The notes: generated from the sequence alone by a model not told the origin. A stretch of 64,000 bases of DNA from Rhodospirillaceae bacterium (GCA_040219235.1 JAVJSV010000011.1:744001-808000), one strand, 5' to 3'; shown: positions 9,201 through 17,827, counted from the first letter of the stretch. Program-made: numbers and translations.

Positions 9201-10365
9201 CACCGGGTCACTCGACGTGCCAAACGTGTCTGGTTATGTCCGGTTGAATGAAAGTGTTTATGAAAATCTAGACCTCGGCACCTTGGTCCATAATCTTGAT
9301 GTTGAGTTGTCGGCCAGCGATGCCTCCAATGTTGCGTTTGCGCTCTCTGGAACAGATGGCGATGATGGTCGTGTTACGGGCGAGGGCAACCTTCAGCGTT
9401 CGTTTGGCAATGAACTCGCGGGCGGTATGTCTGTCACGCTTAAGGGCGCACGGCTCGTGCGGCGTGATGATGTGCGGATCAAAGGCTCCGGCGTGTTGAC
9501 CTATGACCTCAGCCCCGACCGTGACCGCTTGCATGGTGACATTCAGGTGGACTCCGCTTCTGTCAGTTTGGCAGCCACCTATGTTGAAGCTGTGCCGACG
9601 CTTGATGTGGTTGATCCCAGTGCACCTGTTGCTCAGGCCCGGGCGCAGCGCCCCGGCAAAGAAACCGACCTGGATATTTCTTTGACTGCGCCCAACAGCA
9701 TCGATGTGGTTGGCCGCGGCTTGGACTCTGAATGGGCTGCAGATGTGAAGGTGGGCGGAACATTATCCACCCCTGAGTTGACGGGCGATTTGACCGTCTC
9801 GCGGGGCGAGTTTGCTTTTCTGGGTGAGATCTTTGAGCTCACCCGAGGACAAGTGACCTTCACCGGCGGCGGGCAGATAGATCCCGACCTGTCTGTGGTG
9901 GCCGCCCGCAATGCCGGAGGAGTCACAGCCCGAGTTGAAGTTGGTGGTCGCGCGTCAGCACCGACCATAACCCTGGCCTCAGACCCGCCCTTGCCTCAGG
10001 ATGAAATTCTTTCGCGCATCATCTTCGGAAAGTCAGCAGGGCAATTGGGGCCACTGGAAGCGGTGCAACTGGCCAACGCGGCAGCAGAGTTATCTGGTCT
10101 TGTCGGGCGTGGTGGTGTTGTGGGCACGCTGCGCCGCACGGTCGGACTCGATGTCTTCCGCTTTGGCTCAGACGCGGATGGCAGCACCTTTGTTGTGGGC
10201 GAACGTTTGTCGAAAAACATTTTCGTCGGGGTTGAGCAGGGTCTGGAAGGGCAGGGGAGCCAGTTCATTGTGGAATGGCAACTCACCGATGACCTGTCAC
10301 TAAACTCGACAACGCGGCAAGATACCGGGTCGGATATTGGCCTGCGTTGGAGCCGAGATTACTAA
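6256..10365 (+). CDS. tamB: Translocation and assembly module inner-membrane protein TamB
   Basis: This 1369-residue protein has one N-terminal membrane anchor (about residues 17-40) and a long periplasmic beta-rich body. It belongs to the bridge-like AsmA/TamB group that links inner and outer membranes and helps insert outer-membrane proteins or move phospholipids. The C-terminal DUF490/TamB domain is clear: a GQVTFTGGGQIDPDLSV stretch, then SAPTITLASDPPLPQDEILSRIIFG, the signature segment. The ATG at 6256 is chosen because it is one base after the tamA stop; the open frame extends 96 codons further into tamA but that part does not resemble TamB. A Ser/Gln-rich repeat interrupts the body near residues 690-715. 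The last four bases overlap the convergent VOC gene. Confidence 0.93.
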   Translation: MAPKNQVVEASSLPTWLRRILYSIGFVIVLIGLGVATAWLFIKSPFGEALVLDAIVGTVNESRDIQVEIDGITGDLPSVIVLTDILIRQRDAPWITINELTLSWQPWALLTGKVVIDSLVLGKVSVQDVAFPSSDSSESDVIDLDALADQLIRVQLKSLTVDRINVAPEVVGLPISVSLAGRLAPNEARRPALRLELTDLDQEGRVEIDLTLENQDAIGFGGVATSGESAFDLRGRLNVRTNALSARGEGAVDRVFLQRVNQPPFESATFTVLVSGTVDTPEVLLGYDIKAVQIGAEQLERVEGTAELGWDGRLISADVAGGARNVLALIPALAPALEPLIKPDALYALTATLDTNAEGLLVDVAEVSLESGDLTIKASGTVDLEDVSGSGQAIISAQGIGRLAGWSEDASVSILELDISEASMSRVVAGLSGRSESLNTSSDALAQLLAGPIQYTANVSASSDRIDILDFKVEGQNIASSAKATLSLPTQVIAAEFESGRVNLSSLSQEIEGVLSFAGSATGAIFAPTVDLKLTSDVVSIRRETLRDVGFTVVSDLAQSPQSVAVDGTMTVAEGPLNVSATATLNEDQTLKVAPLKISGAGVSASADLAISLQEMLVEGTLSVALDSYALPAALAGLQLSGVGDLDVRFSQEAGAQVVQLQSTSRDLRYAGSVAGLNTLEVAGTWKNTPESSASQSSTSQSRASQSRASQSEVSLRVTGGNGFVGTQSIASVKADVSGPLSDLQLGLIATTPDDGFTVATEARVTTTTDTNNTETRSVLIDSLQYAEAWGALNLVNPARVDVSPTGVSVQTIEFEANGGRLTAQLTLDREASTISAALTGEGLPFEVLQTLDPDLSISGQFALDANLKGDLAAPTGQINLSTSDISLPDTGLSGIQANVTADLDGQALNLDASINGISDVPARITGTLPLTLNLPEGQIRMPLDQPIDLKMKWSGAIDPLWAVLPAVSHRLTGQADVDLTLTGSLDVPNVSGYVRLNESVYENLDLGTLVHNLDVELSASDASNVAFALSGTDGDDGRVTGEGNLQRSFGNELAGGMSVTLKGARLVRRDDVRIKGSGVLTYDLSPDRDRLHGDIQVDSASVSLAATYVEAVPTLDVVDPSAPVAQARAQRPGKETDLDISLTAPNSIDVVGRGLDSEWAADVKVGGTLSTPELTGDLTVSRGEFAFLGEIFELTRGQVTFTGGGQIDPDLSVVAARNAGGVTARVEVGGRASAPTITLASDPPLPQDEILSRIIFGKSAGQLGPLEAVQLANAAAELSGLVGRGGVVGTLRRTVGLDVFRFGSDADGSTFVVGERLSKNIFVGVEQGLEGQGSQFIVEWQLTDDLSLNSTTRQDTGSDIGLRWSRDY
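8328..8399 (+). repeat. Short Ser/Gln repeat tract inside tamB
   Basis: A tract encoding repeated S-x-SQS units contains two exact 15-base copies of a CTCAGTCCCGTGCCT unit plus degenerate copies on either side. It probably forms a flexible loop between beta segments of TamB and is prone to length change by slippage. Confidence 0.7.
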
Positions 10366-10793
10366 GTTGTCTTTTCGCTGAGTGCAAAATCCACATGGAT
10401 GTGATTGCCGTCCGGGTCACGGAAGTTGACCTGTACCAGACCAACCTCTGGCACTTCAGCCAAGGTGTAGTTGCACTCAACATCATCAAGGCGGGCCAAA
10501 AACCCTTTCATCCCCTGCGCCGTAAACGCGAAGTGTTCGATTTGCACTGTGCCCGGGTCACCATGGGTCTTAGGCACTTCAATGAAATGCACCCAGGCCG
10601 CGCGATAGTCTGCTTTCACATCCTCTAAACTATCCGCGATGCGCTCTTCCGCATAAAGCCATGCGCCGCCAGCGCCGCCGAAATGAGGACGCGGCCCTGG
10701 TTTGAGGTCTAGCACCTGGCTGTAAAAACCCAGCATTTTGGCCAAATTTGCCGTACGGATATTGATATGATCAAGGGTAAGGTTGAGTCCCAT
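10362..10793 (-). CDS. VOC family protein (glyoxalase/dioxygenase fold)
   Basis: This is a 143-residue single-domain protein of the vicinal oxygen chelate superfamily. Metal-ligand positions appear at LDHINIRTANL (His9), in the EHFAF segment (about residue 86), and in the final FRDPDGNHIHVDF motif, where HVDF replaces the more usual Glu-containing ending. Such proteins act as dioxygenases, isomerases, lyases or resistance proteins, and the substrate is not evident here. It lies 6 bases downstream of the MBL hydrolase gene on the same strand, so the two are probably co-transcribed and may act in one degradation route. Its 3' end overlaps the end of tamB by four bases. Confidence 0.8.
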   Translation of the reverse strand: MGLNLTLDHINIRTANLAKMLGFYSQVLDLKPGPRPHFGGAGGAWLYAEERIADSLEDVKADYRAAWVHFIEVPKTHGDPGTVQIEHFAFTAQGMKGFLARLDDVECNYTLAEVPEVGLVQVNFRDPDGNHIHVDFALSEKTT

Positions 10794-10799
10794 ACCGGC

Positions 10800-11693
10800 T
10801 CACAGAGCCTCCGGCGCGATTTTAAATCTGCGGCGGTCGCTGCCCATCTGCGAGACAATCCGCCCGGCGGTTGGGCCGGCAAAATGCGCGGGTAATAGCG
10901 TCACATCTTGATCCGTGAGGCTGTCCACCAAGGCCGCGCGCGTGGCGTTTGATTTCACTTTGTCTTCGCAGAAGGCGGTCGACCATTCCGGATGAGCAAT
11001 GCCCACCGCACTGTGCAGCACATCGCCCGTCAGGATGCCTTTGCGCCCGCCTGAATTAATCTGCACACAGTAATGCCCAGGCGTGTGGCCATGGGTTGGT
11101 AAGATGGTCAATGCGTCATCTAAGGCAAACTCGGTATCAATAATTTCGGCCTGCTGGGCTTCAATCACCGGCAACACGCTCTCTTGAAACGAGGGCGCAA
11201 TGTATGCTGTTTGAGTGTTCTTCGCCCGCTCTCTCGACGCATCCAGATCGTTTTTCGAGAACACATATTTAGCCCGCGGAAAGGTTGGCACCCAGCGCCC
11301 ATCCTTGAGTTGGGTGTTCCAACCTACATGATCAGCGTGCAGATGTGTGCACATCACATAGTCGACCTCTTGGGGGCTGACACCCGCAGCAGCCAAATTG
11401 TCGAGAAACGGGCCGTCTCGTTTGCCCCAGTTCTGGAGCATCCCGTTGAAGGTCTTGTGGTTGCCCACACAGGTGTCCACCAGAATGGTGTGATAGGGCG
11501 TGCGAATAACATAGCTGTGGAAGCTGAGAATAATGGCTTGCGCGTCGAAGTCGTAGAAGTGCGGTGCCAGCCAACTTTTGTGCTGAGCCGCAGCGCTCAG
11601 ATCTTCATTGGGATACGCCCGTGCCGCATCAAAGGGTTCGATCATATCGATGATCTTCTCAACCCGGACATCGCCAAACAGTTGCGGTTTCAT
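10800..11693 (-). CDS. MBL-fold metallo-hydrolase
   Basis: This is a 297-residue metallo-beta-lactamase-fold hydrolase. The zinc motif HLHADH is at residues 117-122, followed by the THGHTPGHY segment and a GILTGDV segment carrying the bridging Asp. No signal peptide is seen, so it is cytoplasmic. Members with this layout include lactonases and esterases; a link to quorum-signal breakdown is possible but unsupported. A good ribosome site (AAGGAG) precedes the ATG. The VOC gene follows 6 bases after, suggesting a two-gene operon. Confidence 0.85.
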   Translation of the reverse strand: MKPQLFGDVRVEKIIDMIEPFDAARAYPNEDLSAAAQHKSWLAPHFYDFDAQAIILSFHSYVIRTPYHTILVDTCVGNHKTFNGMLQNWGKRDGPFLDNLAAAGVSPQEVDYVMCTHLHADHVGWNTQLKDGRWVPTFPRAKYVFSKNDLDASRERAKNTQTAYIAPSFQESVLPVIEAQQAEIIDTEFALDDALTILPTHGHTPGHYCVQINSGGRKGILTGDVLHSAVGIAHPEWSTAFCEDKVKSNATRAALVDSLTDQDVTLLPAHFAGPTAGRIVSQMGSDRRRFKIAPEAL

Positions 11694-11800
11694 AGCGGCT
11701 CCTTCTCAATAGGCATGCTATTCCTAAAGGGGGAGTATCGCCAATAATGTGGCTGGGTGCCAGGCATCTTGATTTATCGGCAGGCTGAGAGGATAGAACG

Positions 11801-12244
11801 ATGATTCTCGATAAACGAGAGGAATTTGAAGTCGATGACGAGAAGTCGAGACTCGACCTCAATGTTATCCATGCTTTTCTCAACGAGTCCTATTGGGCCG
11901 TTGGGATTCCAATGGAGGTCGTGGTGCAGTCCATAGCGGGGTCTGATTGTTTTGGGGTCTACAGAGAAGACGCGCAAATTGGTTTTGCCCGTGTGGTGAC
12001 AGATAACGCAACTTTCGCCTATCTTTGCGATGTATTCGTACTGCCAGATTATCGAGACCAAGGGCTCGGCAAATGGCTGGTTGAAACTGTGATGCAATAT
12101 TCAAACTATCAGAGCTTCCGCCGCTGGCTGTTGGCCACTCGGGACGCCCATGAATTGTATCGCCCGTTTGGGTTTACGGATTTGGAAACACCCGCCAAAT
12201 TCATGGAGATTAAGCGGAAGGATGTTTACATGTCTGAAGGTTAA
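11801..12244 (+). CDS. GNAT family N-acetyltransferase
   Basis: This 147-residue single-domain acetyltransferase has the core motif YLCDVFVLPDYRDQGLGKWLVETVM near residues 75-99, where the DQGLGKWL loop binds the acetyl-CoA pyrophosphate, and the LYRPFGFTDL segment typical of the final strand. A GAGAGGA ribosome site precedes the ATG. It stands alone, divergent from the MBL gene and convergent with a binding-protein gene. It resembles small-molecule or amino-acid acetyltransferases, but the substrate is unknown. Confidence 0.85.
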   Translation: MILDKREEFEVDDEKSRLDLNVIHAFLNESYWAVGIPMEVVVQSIAGSDCFGVYREDAQIGFARVVTDNATFAYLCDVFVLPDYRDQGLGKWLVETVMQYSNYQSFRRWLLATRDAHELYRPFGFTDLETPAKFMEIKRKDVYMSEG

Positions 12245-12261
12245 AAGTGTGAACTGGAACC

Positions 12262-13782
12262 TTACCGCGGCTCTACATCAATCAAGTGCGGGTTCAGTAT
12301 GTCGTTCCAGGGTTCCCAATGGGTGACGCGCTTGTGCACACCATCTAATCCCACAACGGGGAATAGGAACAAACTTGAGGCTTGGTCCCGGTAGTGGCGG
12401 ATCACCTGTTGTGTCAGGGCTTTCCTTTTGTCGAGGTCGAGTGTCACCTCGGCTTCACCAATCACCGCTTGAATTTCTGCATCGCAATACCAGGGTTTCA
12501 ATCCGCCGCAGGCATGATTGGTGGTCGGCAGCATCGGGCGCAACGCATCGCCGGAGTTATTGAAGAAGTCCGCCAGTAAGGCTTGTCCACCCAGTTCACC
12601 GCCCAGGGTCGAGCGCACCAACTGCGGATAGGTGATCAGCCGTATGTCCAAGTCTACGCCGACACGCTTCAGATCACTGGCAATCTGCTGCAGAATTGCC
12701 GCGTCATTGGGCATGAATCCGGCGACGGTTTCCAGCGTGAACGCAAAGCCGTCCGGGTACCCGGCGTCCGCCAGCAGTTGCCGTGCTTTATCGGGGTCGT
12801 ACGCGTAGGGCTCCAGGGTGGGGTCGTACCCCAGGCCCATCGGTACAGCCGGTTGACTCGCGGGTTGAACCAAATCCGCAAGCAGAATTTGCGTAATCAC
12901 CGCGCGGTTGACGGCATAATTCAGGGCCTGCCGCACACGCACGTCGGCCAGCGGCAATGCCGGGTCCTGGGTTTGCAGCGCCACCACCAGCAGCCGCGAT
13001 GGATTGCGCATTACCGCGCGATGTCCGTTCCTCTCCAGCAGGCCAATCTGGTCCGTGCTGATGACCGCAGCCACATCAACCTGATTGGTTTCCAGGGCCT
13101 GTAACCGGGCCGAGGCATCCGGCACGAACACGGCCTCAAATTGGTCGACTTTCGGCGGATTCCACGACTGCGGGTTGGCGCTAAAGGTGGCCCGGTCAGC
13201 GCCCCAGCGGTCCATCACAAAGGGGCCGGTGCCGACAGGATCGTTGAACAGGCCCTGAAACCCAACCTCTGCCGTGTGCGCGGGTGCGGTAAAGTAGAGT
13301 GTTGTCAGATAGGCGGCCATCATCGCGTTTGGTTTGTCCGTGTGGATCGCCACGGTCATGTCGTCCACGAGGTCCACACGGGGGTAGTAAGTCGCTTGGC
13401 GGTTCCACAGGTAGCCTTGCGCATCATCAGTGCGTAAGCGATCGAAGGTGGCTTTTACGGCCGCCGCATTAAACGGCTCGCCATTGGAAAACGTGACGCC
13501 TGGACGCAGTTTGAAATGCCACTCCGTGTCGGTCACATGTTGCCAGCTTAACGCCAGCCAAGGTTGCACGGTGCCGTTGTTATCAATGCGGGTGAGCGAA
13601 TCATAGATCGTCGGCCAGACAAAATTCGCCGTGGTTGCGCCGCCCGGATAGGGATTCCCCTGGCTGGGTGGCCCGGCAGATAGAGCGATCCTAAAGGTCG
13701 TTTCAGCCTGGGCCGGACTGGTCAGCCCAGCGCCAAGCGCGAGCACAACACCCGAAAGGGCGAGCGTAAGATAAGTTTTCAT
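12262..13782 (-). CDS. ABC transporter substrate-binding protein, peptide/nickel family (SBP_bac_5)
   Basis: This 506-residue periplasmic binding protein has a clear Sec signal peptide (TLALSGVVLALGAGLTSPAQA). The body matches the oligopeptide/dipeptide binding family: IYDSLTRIDNNGTVQPWLALSWQ, WHFKLRPGVTFSNGEPF, DPVGTGPFVMDRW, VRVRQALNYAVNRAVI, and AYDPDKARQLLADAGYPDGF. It would deliver peptides or similar ligands to an inner-membrane ABC importer, but no permease or ATPase genes are adjacent. The next gene upstream is a close paralogue on the same strand, 27 bases away, so this is a tandem duplication. Confidence 0.9.
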   Translation of the reverse strand: MKTYLTLALSGVVLALGAGLTSPAQAETTFRIALSAGPPSQGNPYPGGATTANFVWPTIYDSLTRIDNNGTVQPWLALSWQHVTDTEWHFKLRPGVTFSNGEPFNAAAVKATFDRLRTDDAQGYLWNRQATYYPRVDLVDDMTVAIHTDKPNAMMAAYLTTLYFTAPAHTAEVGFQGLFNDPVGTGPFVMDRWGADRATFSANPQSWNPPKVDQFEAVFVPDASARLQALETNQVDVAAVISTDQIGLLERNGHRAVMRNPSRLLVVALQTQDPALPLADVRVRQALNYAVNRAVITQILLADLVQPASQPAVPMGLGYDPTLEPYAYDPDKARQLLADAGYPDGFAFTLETVAGFMPNDAAILQQIASDLKRVGVDLDIRLITYPQLVRSTLGGELGGQALLADFFNNSGDALRPMLPTTNHACGGLKPWYCDAEIQAVIGEAEVTLDLDKRKALTQQVIRHYRDQASSLFLFPVVGLDGVHKRVTHWEPWNDILNPHLIDVEPR

Positions 13783-13809
13783 AACGCGATGATACAGCCT
13801 TAGGCAGGT

Positions 13810-15339
13810 TCAGTCTGCGACTTCAATCAGATGATACATAAATCTGTCATTGCGCGGCTGCCAGGTGGTGACGCGCTTGTGCACGCCATCCAGTCCGGCA
13901 ATCGGAAACAGAAACAGAGATTGTGCAACATTCCGGTAGTGGCGCACCACCTGTTGCGTCAGGCGTGTGCGTTCTTCCAGATCAAACGTGCGCTCCGCAC
14001 GGTCAATCACCTTTTGAATCTCCGGATCGCAGAACCACGGACCCGTGCCAGTGCAGGCATGGTTGGTGATGAGCATTGGCTTGAGGGCGTCAGCGAAGCG
14101 GTTGGTGAAGTCCATCAAAAATCCATCGCCGCCCAAATCGCCCAGAGTCGTACGTCGCAACAATTGGGGATAGGTAATCAGCCGCACGTCCATGTCCATG
14201 CCCGCGACAGAAACGTCTGCGGCAATTTGCTGCAAGATTGCCGTGTCATTGGGTAATGTGCCAGACGGCGATTCAATGACGAACGACACACCATCGGCAT
14301 ATCCGGCTTCGGCCAGCAGGGCGCGGGCTTTGTCTGGGTCGTAGGGATAGGGGTCCAGCGCAGGGTCGTAGCCAACGGAAAACGGTAAAGCAGGCTGGCT
14401 TGCAGGTTTGACCAGGCCCGCCAGCAGCACGGCGGTGATCGCCTCTTTATTGACGGCATAATTAAACGCCTGTCGCACGCGCACATCAGAAAAAGGCGAA
14501 TTTGGGTCGTTAGATTTCAGAGCGAACACCAGCACGCGCGTTGGATTGCGCATCACGGCGCGATGTCCATTCAAGTCCAGCATATCTATTTGATCTGTGC
14601 TGATGGCTACGGCAACATCCACCTGCCCCGTTTCGAGGGCCTGCAAGCGCGCTGTGGAATCGGGCACAAAATAGACTTCCATGCGGTCGACGCGCGGCGC
14701 CCGCCATGAGGTCCTGTTGGCGCGCAACGTCACCTTGTCAGAATCCCAGCGGTCCACCACAAAAGGTCCACTGCCGATCGGTTCATTAATCAAGCCGGCA
14801 ATGCCGTTCTCTTTTACGTGATCGGGTGGGGCAATCGGCAAGGCCGACAAATAGGCCGGCGTCAAAATGTTTGGCTCTGAGGTATGAATGGCGATGGTGA
14901 GCTCATCGACGACTTCAACGCGCGGATAGCGCACTCTCTCGCGAAACCAATACAGGGCGTTGACGGGATCATCTCGCGCGATATCGAAGACCGTTTTGAT
15001 GCCCTGGGCCGTTAGTTTTTCGCCATTAGAGAACACCACGTTGGGCCGCAGCTTGAAGTGCCACTCCGTTTCGGAAACCGGTTCCCAGGAGAGTGCGATC
15101 TCGGGCACCACCTCACCATTCTCATCGATATCGGTCAGGCGGTCGTAAATCGCGGTCCAGAATAAGGTTGGGGTGATGCCGGTGGTGAAGAAGGGGTTGC
15201 CCTTTGTGGGGGGCGCGGCATTCAAGGCGAGGCGGAACGTGGACTCAGCCTGGGCTCCCGGCGTGATCAGGAGTAACGGTACAGCCATAGCCACAGCAAC
15301 AGCGGTAAAAAGGGTCTGGCGGAGGTGTGCGATGTTCAT
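13810..15339 (-). CDS. ABC transporter substrate-binding protein, peptide/nickel family (tandem paralogue)
   Basis: This is a paralogue of the gene at 12262, with the same order of motifs (WHFKLRPNVVFSNGEKL, EPIGSGPFVVDRWDSD, VRVRQAFNYAVNKEAI, YPYDPDKARALLAEAGYADG) and nearly the same C terminus (SLFLFPIAGLDGVHKRVT). The ATG at 15339 is preferred over a GTG at 15363, because it places a standard signal peptide (ending PGAQA) at the N terminus. About 509 residues. The two probably bind related ligands and may share a permease encoded elsewhere. The upstream gap to the GFA gene is about 120 bases and may hold the promoter. Confidence 0.9.
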   Translation of the reverse strand: MNIAHLRQTLFTAVAVAMAVPLLLITPGAQAESTFRLALNAAPPTKGNPFFTTGITPTLFWTAIYDRLTDIDENGEVVPEIALSWEPVSETEWHFKLRPNVVFSNGEKLTAQGIKTVFDIARDDPVNALYWFRERVRYPRVEVVDELTIAIHTSEPNILTPAYLSALPIAPPDHVKENGIAGLINEPIGSGPFVVDRWDSDKVTLRANRTSWRAPRVDRMEVYFVPDSTARLQALETGQVDVAVAISTDQIDMLDLNGHRAVMRNPTRVLVFALKSNDPNSPFSDVRVRQAFNYAVNKEAITAVLLAGLVKPASQPALPFSVGYDPALDPYPYDPDKARALLAEAGYADGVSFVIESPSGTLPNDTAILQQIAADVSVAGMDMDVRLITYPQLLRRTTLGDLGGDGFLMDFTNRFADALKPMLITNHACTGTGPWFCDPEIQKVIDRAERTFDLEERTRLTQQVVRHYRNVAQSLFLFPIAGLDGVHKRVTTWQPRNDRFMYHLIEVAD

Positions 15340-15460
15340 GGGCTGTATCGTAGCCCTGAACACACGGCAAAATGAAGGGGGAGTTGCCCGTGTTCATATA
15401 TCGAGCTTGTTTTGCCTGGCTTTTAACAGAAATCGGCATTTAATCAGTAAAGTCACACTT

Positions 15461-15892
15461 TTAGAGTTGGTTTACCTTAACCGTTCCAATCCAACTCGCG
15501 GTTCGTCTGGCCAACCTGTCGACCTCAGATTCGGAATCGACGTCGAACGGTACTGCTTTTTCAAGATTAATAGTTGGTCGCTCAATCATGCGTGCGTTCA
15601 AGACAGCTCTTATCTTTTTATCAATTACGGCCGTGATCACTGGCATACAGCCGCAGACGGGGCAAAAGTGAAACTCTGCCGTCTGGTGGCCAAACCTATA
15701 CACTGCCGCATTAGCAAACGTTACCGTGAGTTTGCCCTTTGGATCAGATGTGTAAAGTCCACCAATGCGCTTGCAGAAACTACAGGAACATTGCCTCAAC
15801 GGCAGTGACGCTGGGGAGTGTGCGGTTTCAAAAGTGAAAGTGATATTGCCGCAGTGACACTGGCCAGAAAAGTGAGTCACATTTTTGACCAA
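15461..15892 (-). CDS. GFA family protein (glutathione-dependent formaldehyde-activating fold)
   Basis: This is a protein of about 143 residues of the GFA/CENP-V fold, a zinc-binding beta-tent. Cysteine ligands are visible as GQCHCGNITF (residues 10-19), QCSCSFCKRIGGLY (about 34-47) and the FCPVCGCMPV segment. Family members include formaldehyde-binding proteins and many of unknown role. The frame opens with TTG at 15892; a GTG at 15880 is an alternative start and would fit the usual short lead before GQCHCG. It lies one base after the DUF1761 gene on the same strand, implying co-transcription. Confidence 0.83.
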   Translation of the reverse strand: MVKNVTHFSGQCHCGNITFTFETAHSPASLPLRQCSCSFCKRIGGLYTSDPKGKLTVTFANAAVYRFGHQTAEFHFCPVCGCMPVITAVIDKKIRAVLNARMIERPTINLEKAVPFDVDSESEVDRLARRTASWIGTVKVNQL

Positions 15893-15893
15893 A

Positions 15894-16280
15894 CTATTTC
15901 ACCAGACCAATCACCAAGCCCATCGCGCCGTACAGCACGATGGTATAGCCGCCATCGATATACAGCAGGCGGCGGGGGCGGGCGGCAAACATATAATTAA
16001 TGCCGAGCGCTGCGGCGGCGGCAACACCAATGATAACTCCACCACTGAGGTGGGCCGCAAGCCCACTGACGCGATCCAGCAGCAAGGAGAGCGCCAGAGC
16101 GCCAATCAGAGCATGAACAGCCGCTCCGCCGAATACTTTGACCGGTGGCCCCCGTTTGTCATCGGTCATGCCAGTATCGGCCATCCAGGCTTTTTGAAAC
16201 AGCGGGCCGTACCAGAGTCCGCCAATACCGAAGGCCAAAATGACGCAAAGGGGAAGGCTCACCCAAACAATTTCACCCAT
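15894..16280 (-). CDS. DUF1761 family membrane protein
   Basis: This is a 128-residue protein with four predicted membrane helices. The N-terminal helix is followed by GGLWYGPLFQKAWM, the hallmark of DUF1761, then further helices around ALIGALALSLLL, GVIIGVAAAAALGINYMFAA and GGYTIVLYGAMGLVIGLV. Function is unknown. A strong AGGAGG ribosome site precedes the ATG. It is first in a two-gene unit with the GFA gene and divergent from the persulfide dioxygenase gene. Confidence 0.8.
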   Translation of the reverse strand: MGEIVWVSLPLCVILAFGIGGLWYGPLFQKAWMADTGMTDDKRGPPVKVFGGAAVHALIGALALSLLLDRVSGLAAHLSGGVIIGVAAAAALGINYMFAARPRRLLYIDGGYTIVLYGAMGLVIGLVK

Positions 16281-16391
16281 GACCGGCTCCTCCTGGTTGT
16301 CTCATGTTATGTTCTATTTGTTTGACTCTAATCATGGCTGGAAAAACCTGTCTGTCTAGACTGTCTGAATGCTTAATACAGGAGAATGGTG

Positions 16392-17294
16392 ATGGCCGCT
16401 GAACATCGCACGACGGAACAAACCCCAAACGTCAAAGCCTTCTTTGACTCTGAGACCAACACCATCAGCTATGTGGTGCGCGATCCCGCCAGTTCGGCAG
16501 CCGCAATTATCGACTCAGTTCTGGATTATGACCCCAAGTCGGGGCGGACTTCGACCACCTCGGCGGACAAAATCATCACTTATATCCAGGAGCACGGGTT
16601 GAACGTGCGGTGGATTTTAGAAACCCATGTCCATGCGGATCACGTAACAGCCGCACCTTATTTAAAAGGTAAGCTTGGTGGGCAGACCGCCATCGGATCA
16701 CAGATCACTAAAGTCCAACAGGTGTTCAAAAAACTGTTCAATGTGGAAGACAGTTTTAAAACCGATGGCTCACAATTCGACGTGCTGTTGGCGGAGGGTG
16801 ATACCTTTGAAATCGGCAATCTAACGGGGCGCGTGATACATACCCCCGGTCATACGCCCGCCTGCTCCACCTATGTGATTGGCGATGCGGCGTTTGTTGG
16901 CGATACACTGTTCATGCCCGACTACGGCACAGCCCGGTGTGATTTTCCCGGAGGTGACGCAGCCACCTTGTATCAGTCCATTCAGAAAGTGTTTGCCCTT
17001 CCGCCGGAGACGCGCCTGTTTATGTGCCATGACTATTTGCCCGAGGGCCGAGAGACCTACCAGTGGGAAACCACGGTGGCGCAAGAACAAGCCACCAATG
17101 TGCATGTTGGCGCGGCGGCTCCGAGTGGCAGCACTGAATCAGCCTTTGTTGCCATGCGTCAAAAACGCGATGCCACTTTGGACATGCCCGTGCTGCTGCT
17201 GCCGTCGGTTCAGGTCAACATGCGCGCTGGTGCGATGCCGCCTCCAGAAGATAATGGCATCTCTTATCTTAAAATACCGCTCAACGCTGTTTAG
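16392..17294 (+). CDS. MBL-fold persulfide dioxygenase-like hydrolase
   Basis: This 300-residue enzyme resembles the ETHE1/Blh group, which oxidises glutathione persulfide to sulfite and glutathione during sulfide detoxification. Visible motifs are ETHVHADH (metal ligands at residues 79-84), HTPGHTPAC, GDTLFMPDYGTARCDFPGG and the late CHDY His. The ATG at 16392 is chosen over one at 16386 because the AGGAG site is seven bases upstream of it. Two YeeE/YedE genes follow, the arrangement known for Blh-PmpAB sulfur loci in alphaproteobacteria. No BigR-like regulator gene is next to it. The activity is inferred from family and context. Confidence 0.88.
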   Translation: MAAEHRTTEQTPNVKAFFDSETNTISYVVRDPASSAAAIIDSVLDYDPKSGRTSTTSADKIITYIQEHGLNVRWILETHVHADHVTAAPYLKGKLGGQTAIGSQITKVQQVFKKLFNVEDSFKTDGSQFDVLLAEGDTFEIGNLTGRVIHTPGHTPACSTYVIGDAAFVGDTLFMPDYGTARCDFPGGDAATLYQSIQKVFALPPETRLFMCHDYLPEGRETYQWETTVAQEQATNVHVGAAAPSGSTESAFVAMRQKRDATLDMPVLLLPSVQVNMRAGAMPPPEDNGISYLKIPLNAV

Positions 17295-17385
17295 GCTGGG
17301 CAGGCCCCAATGAGGGGCAGAGACTGACTGTTTGTTGATCCTTGTCAGCCGAAGGTGCCCGCTGCCAAGATAAAGGAGAAAACCG

Positions 17386-17826
17386 ATGCATACTTCAATC
17401 ACAACATTTACCCCCGTCAGTGCGCTTGTGGGCGGGATTCTCATTGGCGCTGCGGCTGTTTTGCTGATGCTTTTCCTCGGCCGGATTGCTGGCATAAGTG
17501 GCATCGTTGGGGGCGTTTTGAAACCGAGCCAAAACGATGTGGCTTGGCGGCTTGCCTTTGTTTTTGGCCTGCTCATCGCTCCCATTGGTGTGTGGGCTGT
17601 GACGGGCAGTCAGCCGATCGTCACCGTTCAGGCTTCGACGCCACTGTTGATGGCCGCCGGGCTTCTGGTCGGTCTGGGCACCCGCATTGGGTCAGGCTGC
17701 ACCAGCGGACATGGGGTCTGCGGGATGGCGCGTTTGTCTCGCCGGTCAATTTTAGCGACCTTCACTTTTTTAGCCGCCGGTGTGGCGACGGTCAGTGTGA
17801 TGCGTCATGTCCTCGGAGGGCTGTGA
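17386..17826 (+). CDS. pmpA: YeeE/YedE family sulfur transporter, first half
   Basis: This is a 146-residue membrane protein with about four helices, from the YeeE/YedE (DUF395) family that moves thiosulfate or related sulfur species. The hallmark Cys motif is GLGTRIGSGCTSGHGVCGMARLSRRS near residues 95-120, matching the first repeat of the family. Family members exist as full-length fused proteins or as two half-size proteins; here it is split, with the partner starting one base after this stop. A good AAAGGAG site precedes the ATG. The symbol follows the half-size pair described beside Blh. Confidence 0.85.
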   Translation: MHTSITTFTPVSALVGGILIGAAAVLLMLFLGRIAGISGIVGGVLKPSQNDVAWRLAFVFGLLIAPIGVWAVTGSQPIVTVQASTPLLMAAGLLVGLGTRIGSGCTSGHGVCGMARLSRRSILATFTFLAAGVATVSVMRHVLGGL

Positions 17827-17827
17827 T

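Noticed and set aside
15340-15363. GTG start at 15363 for the second binding protein
   Set aside because: ATG at 15339 places the signal peptide exactly at the N terminus.
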